Below, in pieces: positions 1-7,961 of a stretch of DNA of 41,799 nt (within the stretch, counting starts at the first letter, position 1; every line of letters begins with the position of its first letter). A program made the position numbers and the translations under genes. The stretch is taken from positions 1-41,799 of the forward strand of contig NZ_CAMLMK010000012.1 of assembly GCF_946481155.1 (NCBI RefSeq), read 5' to 3'. The notes beneath the pieces were generated by a model that worked only from the letters and a program-made list of their open reading frames with translations, ran no database searches and was not told the DNA's origin. Origin of the DNA: an uncultured Flavobacterium sp. GTDB taxonomy: Bacteria > Bacteroidota > Bacteroidia > Flavobacteriales > Flavobacteriaceae.

Positions 1-125
1 ACACGCATAGCTACTTTTACAGCATCTACCAAGTCATTTAAACCATAGCATAGTTTTTTAATCCTATCTGTGATCTTGTCAAACATTACTGGCTCTTTAT
101 GGCCGTCTCTTTTTACTACATACAT
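1..125 (-). CDS. nrdA: Ribonucleoside-diphosphate reductase alpha subunit, N-terminal fragment
   Basis: This is the first 41 codons of a minus-strand gene that runs off the left edge of the window. The ATG is at 123-125, and the readable start ([18 protein letters not shown], then [11 protein letters not shown]) matches the N-terminal ATP-cone region of class I ribonucleotide reductase large subunits. The family reduces ribonucleoside diphosphates to deoxyribonucleotides together with the radical-bearing NrdB. The gene lies 99 bases downstream of nrdB on the same strand, so the two are probably co-transcribed in the order nrdB-nrdA. The spacer contains only a small 5-bp hairpin (arms 199-203 and 209-213) with no T-tract, so it does not look like a terminator. 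The catalytic part is outside the window. Confidence 0.85.
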   Translation of the reverse strand, partial: MYVVKRDGHKEPVMFDKITDRIKKLCYGLNDLVDAVKVAMR

Positions 126-224
126 AAGTTTTCGGTTTTTAAAACCAGAAAATCCCTTCTCTGATTTTGGTTATTTGTAATCTTGGTTGTTTATAAGGAA
201 CGCATGAAGCGTTGAACATTTTTT

Positions 225-1202
225 TTAAAAATCAGCATCAAAGCTAATTTTCTGTGCATCAGAATCGGTATTCATTACACCGGCTTTTTGGTATTCGGCA
301 ACACGTTTTTCAAAGAAATTGGTTTTTCCCTGTAACGAAATCATATCCATAAAATCAAACGGATTGGCTGTGTTGTATTCTCTGTCGCAACCCAGTTCCA
401 CCAACAATCTGTCGGCCACAAATTCCAGGTATTGCGTCATCAGCGTAGCATTCATACCAATTAAACTCACCGGAAGTGACTCGGTAATAAACTCACGCTC
501 GATGTTAAGGGCATCTACAATGATTTCTCTGATTCTGTTCTTCGGTACTTTATTCACCAGGTGATGGTTGTGCAGGTGTACCGCGAAATCACAGTGAACA
601 CCTTCATCACGGGAAATCAATTCGTTGGAAAAAGTAAGTCCCGGCATTAAACCACGTTTTTTCAGCCAATAAATAGAACAAAATGCTCCTGAGAAGAAAA
701 TCCCTTCTACTGCTGCAAAAGCAATTAGTCTTTCGGCAAACGAATCCGACTCAATCCATTTTAAGGCCCAATCGGCTTTTTTTCTGATGGCCGGAAACAC
801 TTCTAATGCGTTGAACAATTCGGTTTTTTCGGCTTCGTCTTTCACATAGGTATCAATCAAAAGCGAATAGGTTTCGCTGTGAATGTTTTCCATCATGATT
901 TGAAATCCGTAGAAAAATTTCGCTTCGGCATATTGCACTTCGTTCACGAAATTCTCGGCTAAATTTTCATTTACAATCCCATCGGAAGCTGCGAAAAATG
1001 CTAAAATATGCTTGATAAAATACTTCTCATCGCTGTTTAACTTCGTGTTCCAATCGGATAAATCCTGGTGCAGATCAATTTCCTCGGCTGTCCAAAAACT
1101 AGCCTCCATACTTTTATAACGCTCCCAAATATCATGGTGTTTGATAGGGAAAATTACAAATCGGTTTTTATTTTCTTGCAATATAGGCTCGACTACAGAC
1201 AT
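225..1202 (-). CDS. nrdB: Ribonucleoside-diphosphate reductase beta subunit (class I, NrdB)
   Basis: The 325-residue protein is the small, di-iron radical subunit of class I ribonucleotide reductase, which supplies the radical used by NrdA to make deoxyribonucleotides in the cytoplasm. The metal and radical residues can be placed by alignment to the family: D43 in EEIDLHQD, E105 and H108 in ENIHSETY with the presumed radical tyrosine Y112, E166 in AAVEGIFF, and E200 and H203 in SRDEGVH. All are present, so the protein should be active as a tyrosyl-radical type, although the metal type cannot be read from sequence. It uses an ATG start at 1202 and is followed by nrdA. The only promoter-like element seen upstream is AATCTTTG at 1259-1266 on the minus strand, one mismatch from TAnnTTTG, so promoter placement is unsure. 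Confidence 0.95.
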   Translation of the reverse strand: MSVVEPILQENKNRFVIFPIKHHDIWERYKSMEASFWTAEEIDLHQDLSDWNTKLNSDEKYFIKHILAFFAASDGIVNENLAENFVNEVQYAEAKFFYGFQIMMENIHSETYSLLIDTYVKDEAEKTELFNALEVFPAIRKKADWALKWIESDSFAERLIAFAAVEGIFFSGAFCSIYWLKKRGLMPGLTFSNELISRDEGVHCDFAVHLHNHHLVNKVPKNRIREIIVDALNIEREFITESLPVSLIGMNATLMTQYLEFVADRLLVELGCDREYNTANPFDFMDMISLQGKTNFFEKRVAEYQKAGVMNTDSDAQKISFDADF

Positions 1203-1584
1203 AGTATCTTGACTTTTATACGATTAAAAAATTGGCTATTTGAATGACTTGGGGATTACAAAGATTGTCATTTGAATTGTAAAAAGAAAGTCAAACTTAT
1301 TCACAATTACCCCGAGTTTTTAACAACCAGAAAAAACTGAAACCTTTTTCATACAAAATTTAAAAATCTGACAATCAGAATTTTAAAACATGCAAAACAC
1401 GGTATAATATAGTGGTTTAAAAACACAAAACAAGAAAATTTAACTTTTTATATTTAAAAAAATCAAGCAAAACCACCAACCTTAAAAAGAATATAATTAC
1501 GTTGGTTTTTTTTAAGAAAAATATTAAAAATTACCCCCAAAGACCTTTCTTTGCAGAATATTTTAAAATTTAAATCCCAAAACT
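1203..1584. other. 382-base AT-rich intergenic region between divergent nrdB and lipoprotein genes
   Basis: This spacer separates two divergent genes and must hold promoters for both. It is very AT-rich and has no coding potential of note. Near-matches to the Bacteroidota -7 motif are AATCTTTG (minus strand, 1259-1266, toward nrdB) and TTTCTTTG (plus strand, 1546-1553, 31 bases before the lipoprotein start); each has one mismatch. A short CCAAC/GTTGG inverted repeat (around 1476-1505) is too weak to call. I see no RNA gene, riboswitch or mobile-element end here. Confidence 0.5.
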
Positions 1585-2340
1585 ATGTTCAACAAAAAAT
1601 TCACAATTTTCCTTCTTTTGATTCTGACATGTTCTCCTTTTCTATGGAACTGCAGCGGTGATGAAACTTCCGACAACACCGAGCCGAATGACTGCAACAT
1701 GGAAACTCCAACCATCAGTAGCAATACGCCAGTTACGGCCGGCACATACATCATGCTCGAAACTCCACATTATAGTACGATGGCTGAGTATCACTGGACA
1801 GGGCCAAATGGGTTTACATCGTCAGAACAAAATCCAATGGTGATGGCATCAGACCTAAGCGCAGGAACTTATTCTCTTTATGTTAATGAATATGCTTGCG
1901 TCAGCGAAACCGCTACTGTAACAATTGCCGTAACAACACCTACAGCACCATGCAGCCCGACAAACAATACCGCAACAAATTCTGTATATCCTACGATGAC
2001 TTTTTCTTCTGTAATAGCAAGCGTAGTACAGGATTCATACCAAATTGAGGCAAACGGATCAAATGGTGACCTGACTATCATATTTGCCAGCGATGCAACA
2101 CCAACTGCGGGAATGTATTCTATCTGCCCAGATTGTCCAACTTCTTTTATGGAGAATAATGAGGTTTGTGTTTCTATCGTAACCGGAGGAACATTTTCTG
2201 ATTACTTCAGAGCAAATACTGGAAATGTTTATATTTCTTATGTAAACGGGCATATGTCAGCAACATTTTGCAACCTTGCTTTCTCAGGCACAGGTGTAGG
2301 TACAAACTTTACCTCATCAGCGAAAATAACTGATTTATAA
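1585..2340 (+). CDS. Exported lipoprotein with PKD/Ig-like domain
   Basis: The 251-residue protein starts with a lipoprotein signal peptide: a basic start (MFNKKF), a hydrophobic stretch and a lipobox-like PFLWNC, with the lipidated Cys expected at residue 23. A low-complexity acidic linker follows. Residues of about 45-117 resemble the Ig/PKD-like modules common in Flavobacteriia surface proteins (YHWTGPNGF, later AGTYSLYV, then TATVTIAV). The remaining about 130 residues form a beta-rich domain with an ICPDCP segment that I do not recognise. No catalytic motif is visible. The role is likely surface exposure or adhesion, by inference only. It is a single-gene unit ended by a strong terminator and convergent with the DUF3109 gene. 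Confidence 0.8.
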   Translation: MFNKKFTIFLLLILTCSPFLWNCSGDETSDNTEPNDCNMETPTISSNTPVTAGTYIMLETPHYSTMAEYHWTGPNGFTSSEQNPMVMASDLSAGTYSLYVNEYACVSETATVTIAVTTPTAPCSPTNNTATNSVYPTMTFSSVIASVVQDSYQIEANGSNGDLTIIFASDATPTAGMYSICPDCPTSFMENNEVCVSIVTGGTFSDYFRANTGNVYISYVNGHMSATFCNLAFSGTGVGTNFTSSAKITDL

Positions 2341-2344
2341 ATCG

Positions 2345-2388
2345 TTATAAACAAAAAGCCGGTTGAATTTCCGGCTTTTTGTTTATAA
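2345..2388. terminator. Bidirectional intrinsic terminator
   Basis: A perfect 18-bp inverted repeat (2345-2362 and 2371-2388) surrounds an 8-base loop. The GC core is AAGCCGG/CCGGCTT, flanked by A- and T-rich ends that give a T-tract in either direction. It fills the gap between two convergent stop codons (lipoprotein at 2340, DUF3109 gene at 2389), so it can end both transcripts. Confidence 0.9.
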
Positions 2389-2970
2389 TTATCTTCTTGG
2401 ATTTGAATTTTTAAATTCTTCGGCCACTTTTTCCAATTCGGAATACCACTCCTGCCCAAATTTTCGAACCAGCGCTTCTTTTACAAATTTATATACCGGA
2501 ACTTCCAGTTCTTTTCCAAGTGAGCAGGCATCATCACAAATATGCCATTTATGGTAATTCACCGCTGAAAATTCTGAAAACTCCTTAACTCTAATAGGAT
2601 ATAAATGACACGAAACCGGTTTTTTCCAATCGACTAAACCTTGGTTATATGCCTGTTCGATACCGCAAAGCGCGGTTTTTCCGTCAAAAATAACGTAAGC
2701 GCAATCCGCCCCGTCAATAAGTGTTGTTTCAAATTCACCGTCTTCTCCCACTACAGAAGTTCCCTGCGCTTCAATGGCAGCAATACCTTCCGGACGCAAA
2801 AACGGTTTTACTTTGGGAAATATTTCGGCAAGAATTTTAGTCTCTTCTTCCGTTAAGGGCGCACCGGCATCACCATCTACACAACAAGCACCTTTGCACG
2901 CTGATAGATTGCACACAAACTCCTTCTCCAAAATCTCCTCCGACACGATTGTTTTTCCTAACTGAAACAT
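2389..2970 (-). CDS. DUF3109 family cysteine-rich protein
   Basis: This 193-residue protein resembles the DUF3109 family, related in cysteine pattern to YkgJ-type zinc/iron-binding proteins. Cysteines cluster at C20, C25, C29 and C30 (VCNLSACKGACC) and recur later in ALCGIE, VSCHLYP and HICDDACSLG, which suggests a metal site or metal cluster. The biochemical role of the family is not known to me. I chose the ATG at 2970 because the sequence from MFQLGKTIV looks like the conserved start; a longer reading frame to 3015 adds 15 residues with no family character. An exact TAnnTTTG element at 2992-2999 lies 21 bases before this ATG and supports it. The gene stands alone. Confidence 0.85.
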   Translation of the reverse strand: MFQLGKTIVSEEILEKEFVCNLSACKGACCVDGDAGAPLTEEETKILAEIFPKVKPFLRPEGIAAIEAQGTSVVGEDGEFETTLIDGADCAYVIFDGKTALCGIEQAYNQGLVDWKKPVSCHLYPIRVKEFSEFSAVNYHKWHICDDACSLGKELEVPVYKFVKEALVRKFGQEWYSELEKVAEEFKNSNPRR

Positions 2971-2991
2971 AATTCTACATGGTATTTGCCG

Positions 2992-2999
2992 CAAAGTTA
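2992..2999 (-). promoter_or_regulatory. Candidate -7 promoter element of the DUF3109 gene
   Basis: On the minus strand this reads TAACTTTG, an exact match to the Bacteroidota primary sigma factor -7 consensus TAnnTTTG. It ends 21 bases before the chosen ATG. A clear -33 TTTG at normal spacing was not seen. Confidence 0.5.
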
Positions 3000-3103
3000 C
3001 AAAGTTTAAAACCATAATTTCAGAAATGCCAAAAATTAACGATTTATTAGTTATTTTAGCTTCGTTAAAAAAACACTTTTACATCTCAAAAACACAACAC
3101 ACT

Positions 3104-3679
3104 ATGGAATTTGACTGGAGAGAAATTTTAACTGTTGGTATGGTGCTTTTCGCGGTAATTGATATTGTCGGGACCATTCCGATTATTGTCGACATCCGCA
3201 CTAAAGTCGGCCATATCCAATCAGAAAAAGCGGCTGTAGCTTCCGGAATCATCATGATTACCTTTCTTTTTGTGGGAGAAGAAATCCTGAAATTCATGGG
3301 TGTTGATGTAAAATCGTTTGCTGTAGCCGGTTCGTTTATCCTGTTTTTCCTCGCACTTGAAATGATATTGGGCATTACCTTATATAAAGACGAAGAACCC
3401 AGTACCGCTTCGATTGTCCCGCTTGCTTTCCCTTTGATTGCCGGTGCCGGGACAATGACGACTTTGCTTTCACTTCGTGCACAATACCAAAGCATTAATA
3501 TTATTATTGCTATTTTTATCAATATCATTATCGTGTATGCTGTCTTGAAATCATCCTCGAAGATTGAAAAAGCGTTAGGCAAAAGTGGCCTAAGTGTCAT
3601 CCGAAAAGTTTTTGGTGTGGTGCTGTTGGCTATCGCTGTTAAATTATTCGCCGGTAATGTTAAAGGTCTGTTTGTTTAA
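3104..3679 (+). CDS. MarC family integral membrane protein
   Basis: The 191-residue protein consists mainly of hydrophobic segments, about six, in the order expected for the MarC/YhgN family of inner-membrane proteins. Family-like sequences include FAVIDIVGTIPIIVD near residue 20 and PLAFPLIAGAGTMTT near residue 110, where the conserved PLAxPxxxGPG-type loop of MarC proteins is found. The function of the family is unresolved; the old link to multiple antibiotic resistance has not held up. The ATG at 3104 is preferred over an upstream start at 3026, because the extra 26 residues are polar and unlike the family. The gene is followed at 41 bases by a small membrane protein gene on the same strand. 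Confidence 0.85.
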   Translation: MEFDWREILTVGMVLFAVIDIVGTIPIIVDIRTKVGHIQSEKAAVASGIIMITFLFVGEEILKFMGVDVKSFAVAGSFILFFLALEMILGITLYKDEEPSTASIVPLAFPLIAGAGTMTTLLSLRAQYQSINIIIAIFINIIIVYAVLKSSSKIEKALGKSGLSVIRKVFGVVLLAIAVKLFAGNVKGLFV

Positions 3680-3720
3680 GCTGTTTTTTAGTAATTTCAC
3701 ACCGTGTTAGATAAATTTTA

Positions 3721-3927
3721 ATGAAGATGAAAGTTTTTACTTATATTTTGATCGCCCTTGCCCTGGGTTTGGTTATTTTCAACATAACATTGCTTGATTT
3801 CAATAATCTTTTTGAAGGAAACAGCCTGGTAGCGCTTATCGGCATTGCGGCATCGTTGTGTGCGGTTTGCATTTTGCTGATTTTCCGTATGTCAAAAATC
3901 ATTGATGAAAAAACCAGAAGCAACTAG
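3721..3927 (+). CDS. Small two-helix membrane protein, unknown
   Basis: The 68-residue product has two hydrophobic helices (about residues 5-24 and 35-56) separated by a short polar loop with Asn and Asp, and a charged C-terminal tail. I do not recognise the family. It sits between the MarC gene and an FAD-dependent protein gene, 3 bases before the latter, so the two downstream genes are probably translated from one mRNA. The close spacing suggests a real gene rather than a chance open frame, and its charge distribution is that of a membrane protein. No function can be assigned. Confidence 0.65.
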   Translation: MKMKVFTYILIALALGLVIFNITLLDFNNLFEGNSLVALIGIAASLCAVCILLIFRMSKIIDEKTRSN

Positions 3928-3930
3928 TCT

Positions 3931-4539
3931 ATGTTTGATGTCCTGATTATTGGCGGCGGGGTTTCAGGGGTTTCCTGCGCATTGATTTTAGGATCTGCCC
4001 AAAAGAAAGCCTTTGCCGCCGAAAAGAAAATCGGAATCATTACCCATCAGAAAGCCTCTTCCCTCCAGGATGCAATTTTTCACAATGCCTATGGCGTTCC
4101 TAATGGAAAATTAGGCGCTGATATACTTGTTGAAAGCACGCAACATTTGTCTGAAGTTTATCCTCATATCGAGCAGATTGAAGACGAAAAAGCACTTTCT
4201 GTTGCAGGCGAATCCGGAAATTTTACTGTTACTACCAATAAAAATAGTTATACTGCAAAAGTGATTGTAGTAGGTATTGGTGCGTCCAATTTATTTGCTA
4301 TCGAAGGATTACTCCAATATCTTGAGCCTCACAAAAAAGCTTTGCCCGAGAAAAACCGCATCCAACTTAAGAATACCGACCATAAAGTAATCGAAGGCAT
4401 TTACGTATGCGGAACATTAGCTGGCCACCGAAGCCAGTTTTCCATCGCGGCCGGAAGTGGTGCTGCAGTAGCCACAGATATTATGGTATTATGGAATAAT
4501 GGTGTGGAAACGCACTCGCATGACAGTATCAGGAAGTAG
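3931..4539 (+). CDS. Short FAD/NAD(P)-binding oxidoreductase, thioredoxin-reductase-like
   Basis: The 202-residue protein opens with a classic FAD-binding Rossmann motif, IIGGGVSGVSCAL (GGGVSG at residues 8-13). It ends with a segment like the C-terminal FAD-binding part of thioredoxin-reductase-like enzymes (GIYVCGTLAGH, then AAGSGAAVATDIM). It is about 100 residues shorter than thioredoxin reductase and lacks an evident separate NADPH domain and CxxC redox pair, so it may bind only FAD or use another partner. The reading frame is intact and there is no sign of a frameshift in the missing portion. The substrate is unknown. It follows the small membrane protein gene by 3 bases. Confidence 0.75.
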   Translation: MFDVLIIGGGVSGVSCALILGSAQKKAFAAEKKIGIITHQKASSLQDAIFHNAYGVPNGKLGADILVESTQHLSEVYPHIEQIEDEKALSVAGESGNFTVTTNKNSYTAKVIVVGIGASNLFAIEGLLQYLEPHKKALPEKNRIQLKNTDHKVIEGIYVCGTLAGHRSQFSIAAGSGAAVATDIMVLWNNGVETHSHDSIRK

Positions 4540-4605
4540 AAGGCAGTGATCAGGTTATAGAAAGCAAACGACACTTATCTGACGTAAACACATATGACAA
4601 CCGCA

Positions 4606-4633
4606 ATCTAAATTCTGCTATCTAAATTCTACT
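4606..4633. repeat. Tandem 14-bp repeat, two copies
   Basis: Two adjacent 14-base units, atctaaattctgct at 4606-4619 and atctaaattctact at 4620-4633, differ at one base. A partial third unit (atctgcg) follows. The repeat lies in the 104-base gap between the convergent FAD gene and the S41 protease gene, where no terminator hairpin is evident. Confidence 0.7.
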
Positions 4634-4643
4634 ATCTGCGATC

Positions 4644-6218
4644 TTATTTTCTCTCCAAAGCAGTTTTTACCATCGGATCTTCCTTCAGTATAATCTGGTA
4701 GTATTTGTTCTCATCGAAAAGCTGACGTGCGAATTCCGCTGCGACGTATCTTTTTACCACAGCTTTCTGATGATCTAAATTGAAAACAATACCGCTTCTT
4801 GCTATGTACCTTTTGAAATTATTGAAATAGACATCTGTTGTATTTAATTTCTGCAACATTTCCGGGAAAGTCAAGTTCTGAAATGCTTTTCGGTCTTTGT
4901 CCAATTGCTCAAACACAAAATAGCTCATCAATCCCGACTGCATCAGCATCCCTAAAGCTTCATCGCCATGACCGCCTTCAATAGGCACAAAAACATCGGG
5001 GATAATTCCGCCGCCGCCGTAAACGATGCGCCCCTTTTTGGTTTTGAACTTCAGACTATCGGCCACTTTGATACTGTCAACCGCATACAATTCGCCGCTT
5101 AGAAAACGTTTTTCGAAATCGCTGAAATATTCTTCCGTGCCATGATCATAAGGTTTCTGTATCGAGCGTCCCGAAGGGGTATAATAGCGCGCCACCGTTA
5201 AGCGTACTGCAGAGCCGTCACCCAAAGGCATCTCTTTCTGCACCAGTCCTTTTCCGAAAGAGCGGCGTCCCATTACGATTCCCCTATCGTTATCCTGAAT
5301 CGCGCCGGCTAAGATTTCGCTGGCCGAAGCTGTGTTTTCATTGATTAGAATATAAACTTTACCGGTTTCGAAATTTCCTTTTTCAGTAGCGAAGGTTTCA
5401 TCGATTTTGCCTTTTTTATTTTTGACTTTAACGATAAGCTCTTTGTCCTTCAGGAATTCATCGGCAATATCGGCCGCCATTTCCAGGTAACCTCCGCCAT
5501 TATCGCGCACATCTACAATCAATGTAGTAGCACCAAGTTTCTTTAGTCCGAGCATACCGTTGCAAAACTCATTGTATGTAGTTTCAGCAAAACGGTTGAT
5601 TTTGATGTAGCCGGTTTTCTTATCCAGCATAATGGCGATGTCCACACTTTTTATCGGAACAATGCCACGGGTAACATTTACTTTAAAAATTTTGTTTTCC
5701 GATTTACGGAAGATAGTCAGGTTCACTTTGGAACCTTCTTCGCCTTTTAATTTTAAAAACAAACTGTCTGTCGGTAATTTTCTTCCGAAGAGTTTTGATT
5801 TTCCGGCGTACAGAATTCGGTCTCCGGCTTTAAGTCCTGCCGTTTCTGCGGGTCCGTTTTCCATCGGTTTAATAATCGCGACGGAATCCTTATACATATA
5901 AAAATTCACGCCGATGCCGACGAAATCCCCTTTCATGCTTTGCGATACCTGCTCCATTTCGCTTTTGGCGATGTACATGGAATGCGGATCCAGTTTTTCC
6001 AGAATACCGTTCACGGTCAAATCGACAATGGAATCGGTATTGACATCGTCTACATATTCGCTTTCAATCATTTCTATAAGTTTATTCAGCTTGCTTCTGT
6101 TGGAATTTGCTGAAAAACCACCTCCCGGCGACGTAAAATTCAAATATCCGCCCATAAGAACACCTACCGCCAAAGCAGTAGCAATGATAATCGGCAAGTA
6201 TATTTTTTTAATTCTCAT
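4644..6218 (-). CDS. S41 family C-terminal processing protease
   Basis: The 524-residue protein belongs to the S41/CtpA (carboxy-terminal processing) peptidases. An N-terminal hydrophobic segment at about residues 5-28 serves as an uncleaved or cleaved signal into the periplasm. A PDZ domain covers about residues 95-185 (GDFVGIGV, then GPAETAGLKAGDRI). The protease core follows, with the predicted catalytic Ser at S298 in ENTASASEI and Lys at K323 in SFGKGLVQ, spaced 25 residues apart as in E. coli Tsp. The family cleaves C-terminal tails of envelope proteins or works in envelope quality control. It is the last gene of a tight minus-strand set (HupE-like, dCMP deaminase, protease), with only 7 bases between it and the deaminase gene. 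The substrate is unknown. Confidence 0.92.
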   Translation of the reverse strand: MRIKKIYLPIIIATALAVGVLMGGYLNFTSPGGGFSANSNRSKLNKLIEMIESEYVDDVNTDSIVDLTVNGILEKLDPHSMYIAKSEMEQVSQSMKGDFVGIGVNFYMYKDSVAIIKPMENGPAETAGLKAGDRILYAGKSKLFGRKLPTDSLFLKLKGEEGSKVNLTIFRKSENKIFKVNVTRGIVPIKSVDIAIMLDKKTGYIKINRFAETTYNEFCNGMLGLKKLGATTLIVDVRDNGGGYLEMAADIADEFLKDKELIVKVKNKKGKIDETFATEKGNFETGKVYILINENTASASEILAGAIQDNDRGIVMGRRSFGKGLVQKEMPLGDGSAVRLTVARYYTPSGRSIQKPYDHGTEEYFSDFEKRFLSGELYAVDSIKVADSLKFKTKKGRIVYGGGGIIPDVFVPIEGGHGDEALGMLMQSGLMSYFVFEQLDKDRKAFQNLTFPEMLQKLNTTDVYFNNFKRYIARSGIVFNLDHQKAVVKRYVAAEFARQLFDENKYYQIILKEDPMVKTALERK

Positions 6219-6225
6219 TCAATTT

Positions 6226-6654
6226 TTAATCTAATTCTGTCATTATATCCACCTCAACACCTGCTTTTATTAAGAATTCCAGTCCGGAATTATCTTTATA
6301 ACCTTCATGATATACTACACGCTTAATACCCGACTGATGGATCAGCTTACTGCACTCACGGCAAGGCGACAGTGTAATATATAAAGTTGCGCCTTCACAT
6401 GATTGCGTTGACCGTGCCACTTTTGAAATCGCATTTGCCTCGGCGTGAAGCACATACCATTTCGTTAAGCCCGTTTCATCTTCGCAGCAATTCTCAAATC
6501 CGGATGGCGTACCATTGTATCCATCAGAAATAATCATTCTATCTTTAACAATAATTGCGCCAACCTGCTTGCGTTTACAATAAGATAATAATCCCCATTC
6601 TTTGGCAATCCGCAGATAGGCCTTATCGTATTTTGCTTTTTTCTTTTCTTTCAT
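6226..6654 (-). CDS. dCMP deaminase (cytidine/deoxycytidylate deaminase family)
   Basis: The 142-residue protein matches zinc-dependent deoxycytidylate deaminases, which convert dCMP to dUMP for thymidylate synthesis. The active-site motifs are present: H70-A-E72 in VLHAEANAIS supplies one zinc ligand and the proton-shuttling Glu, and C98 and C101 in SPCRECSKL complete the zinc site. The NGTPSGFENC segment at residues 47-56 is typical of dCMP deaminases rather than tRNA or free-base deaminases. It is also similar to ComEB, but nothing here ties it to competence. It lies 6 bases after the HupE-like gene and 7 bases before the S41 protease gene. Confidence 0.9.
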   Translation of the reverse strand: MKEKKKAKYDKAYLRIAKEWGLLSYCKRKQVGAIIVKDRMIISDGYNGTPSGFENCCEDETGLTKWYVLHAEANAISKVARSTQSCEGATLYITLSPCRECSKLIHQSGIKRVVYHEGYKDNSGLEFLIKAGVEVDIMTELD

Positions 6655-6660
6655 TATCTG

Positions 6661-7254
6661 TTATCTGTTCCAAATCTCGCTGTTGACAATCATCGGCAAT
6701 ACTACTCCAACTACAAAAGCCGAAAGGACCAACGACCAGTCGCGCTTTGAAAACCTAAAGAATGTTTGCACTATATAGGACACTATCAATACAGCGATTA
6801 CTATAATTATTTGAGCCACTTCAATCCCTAAGGCAAATTCCAGGGACGGAAGGAGTTTTTCCGAAGCCGATCCCGGCAGAATGGATTTAAAATAATTGGA
6901 AAACCCAAGTCCGTGGATGATTCCGAAAAATACGGTCACCAGGGCTATGAACGTTATACTTTCCTGCTTACCTGATTTCCCTGCCGTAAACAAGTGAAAT
7001 AAAGCGGTAATTAAAATTGTAATCGGAATCAGAAATTCAACCAATCCCGGCTTGATATACAAAACACCATACACCGACAGCAGTAAAGAGACCGTATGCC
7101 CCAAGGTGAACAGCGACACCAAAATCAAGACGCGCTTCCAGTCTTTAAAAGCATAAGGTGTCACCAATGCAATAAGGAAAAGCACGTGATCATAGGCGTA
7201 GATATCCAGCACATGATGCAGGCCAATATTAAAATATGTTAGAAATTCGGACAT
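6661..7254 (-). CDS. HupE/UreJ-like membrane protein
   Basis: The 197-residue protein is hydrophobic with about six membrane segments and carries conserved His/Asp clusters: HHVLDIYAYDHVLF near the N-terminus, FTLGHTVSL, and FGIIHGLGFSNYF in the fourth segment. This pattern fits the HupE/UreJ family (UreJ_2 type), proposed membrane transporters or chaperones for nickel- or cobalt-linked enzymes. No hydrogenase or urease genes are in this window, and Flavobacteriia commonly carry such proteins without them, so the metal link is only by family. It is the first gene of a three-gene minus-strand operon and has its own exact -7 element at 7281-7288. Confidence 0.8.
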   Translation of the reverse strand: MSEFLTYFNIGLHHVLDIYAYDHVLFLIALVTPYAFKDWKRVLILVSLFTLGHTVSLLLSVYGVLYIKPGLVEFLIPITILITALFHLFTAGKSGKQESITFIALVTVFFGIIHGLGFSNYFKSILPGSASEKLLPSLEFALGIEVAQIIIVIAVLIVSYIVQTFFRFSKRDWSLVLSAFVVGVVLPMIVNSEIWNR

Positions 7255-7280
7255 TTTAAACGGTTTAAAGATTGGGTTCT

Positions 7281-7288
7281 CAAACTTA
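7281..7288 (-). promoter_or_regulatory. Candidate -7 promoter element of the HupE-deaminase-protease operon
   Basis: The minus strand reads TAAGTTTG, an exact TAnnTTTG match ending 26 bases before the HupE-like ATG. It lies in a 140-base divergent spacer that also carries the TerB-like gene's promoter element. Confidence 0.5.
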
Positions 7289-7362
7289 CAATTTATTTTG
7301 ATAATTGTTTTCTTTCCTTAAGAAAAGCTTACCAATTTAATGTAAAACAAGCAGAAAATTTG

Positions 7363-7370
7363 TAAATTTG
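7363..7370 (+). promoter_or_regulatory. Candidate -7 promoter element of the TerB-like gene
   Basis: The plus strand reads TAAATTTG, an exact TAnnTTTG match ending 24 bases before the ATG at 7395. This placement argues that the true start is 7395 and not 7368, since a start at 7368 would overlap the motif. Confidence 0.5.
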
Positions 7371-7394
7371 AGTTTCACACAAACACATACAACT

Positions 7395-7826
7395 ATGTCA
7401 TTTTCAGATCTATTTGATAGCGAGTTTAAAACCCGCAACAAAGGCCATTTTTCTGCTATTGTGAGAGTTGCCATTGCTGATGGAGACCTAAGCATAGAAG
7501 AAAAAGCATTTATTGACAAACTGGCAAAACAATTGGAAATTTCCCAGGAAGAGTATGAAGAGATTCTGGAAAACCCAATGAAATACCCCATCAATCCGCC
7601 ATCGCTTTACAGCCAGCGACTGGAACGTTTATATGACTTGTCCCGAATGGTCTATACCGATCATATTTTAGGTCCGAAGCAAAAGGAAATCCTGACGAAA
7701 TTTGCCTTAGCACTGGGCTTCACCCCGGGCAATGTGAGTTACATTGTAGATAAAGCTATGTCTTTACTGATACTGCATGTGGATCTGGACACTTTCGTTT
7801 ACGAAATGCAGCACATGAACAAATAA
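7395..7826 (+). CDS. TerB-like helical protein
   Basis: The 143-residue protein is predicted to be all helical and resembles the TerB/DjlA N-terminal fold, with an acidic motif, AIADGDLSIEEKAFIDKLAK (residues 26-45), and a second copy-like segment, DHILGPKQKEILTKFA. Acidic residues in these segments bind metal ions in tellurite-resistance TerB. Such proteins are widespread and often not linked to tellurite; no other ter genes are here, so a stress role cannot be concluded. The start at 7395 is preferred over 7368 because the nine extra residues are polar filler and the promoter motif overlaps them. It is a single-gene unit with a terminator at 7882-7919. Confidence 0.75.
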   Translation: MSFSDLFDSEFKTRNKGHFSAIVRVAIADGDLSIEEKAFIDKLAKQLEISQEEYEEILENPMKYPINPPSLYSQRLERLYDLSRMVYTDHILGPKQKEILTKFALALGFTPGNVSYIVDKAMSLLILHVDLDTFVYEMQHMNK

Positions 7827-7881
7827 TATTTTTGGAGAGCAAAGTCACAGAGTTGCAGAGTGACAAAGTTTTACCAAAAAG

Positions 7882-7919
7882 AAAAAGGAGTAATAATCTG
7901 TAGATCATTACTCCTTTTT
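7882..7919. terminator. Bidirectional intrinsic terminator between TerB-like gene and fbp
   Basis: Perfect 13-bp arms, AAAAAGGAGTAAT (7882-7894) and ATTACTCCTTTTT (7907-7919), enclose a 12-base loop. A- and T-runs at the ends give a T-tract on either strand. It lies between convergent stops at 7826 and 7962. Confidence 0.85.
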
Positions 7920-7961
7920 TATTAAGATTCTGCGTAGAGTTTATACTGTTCAACGCAGCAA

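Noticed and set aside
1399..1414. Possible NrdR box upstream of nrdB (sequence with AATATAGTG).
   Set aside because: Only the right half fits the NrdR consensus; the left half does not match, and it lies about 200 bases from the nrdB start with no second box seen.
3079..3600. Long antisense reading frame opposite the MarC gene (173 residues).
   Set aside because: It is a mirror of the real membrane protein gene, has biased composition, no family motif, and no start or spacing support.
7395..7826. Tellurite resistance function for the TerB-like protein.
   Set aside because: No other ter genes are nearby, and this fold is common in proteins unrelated to tellurite.
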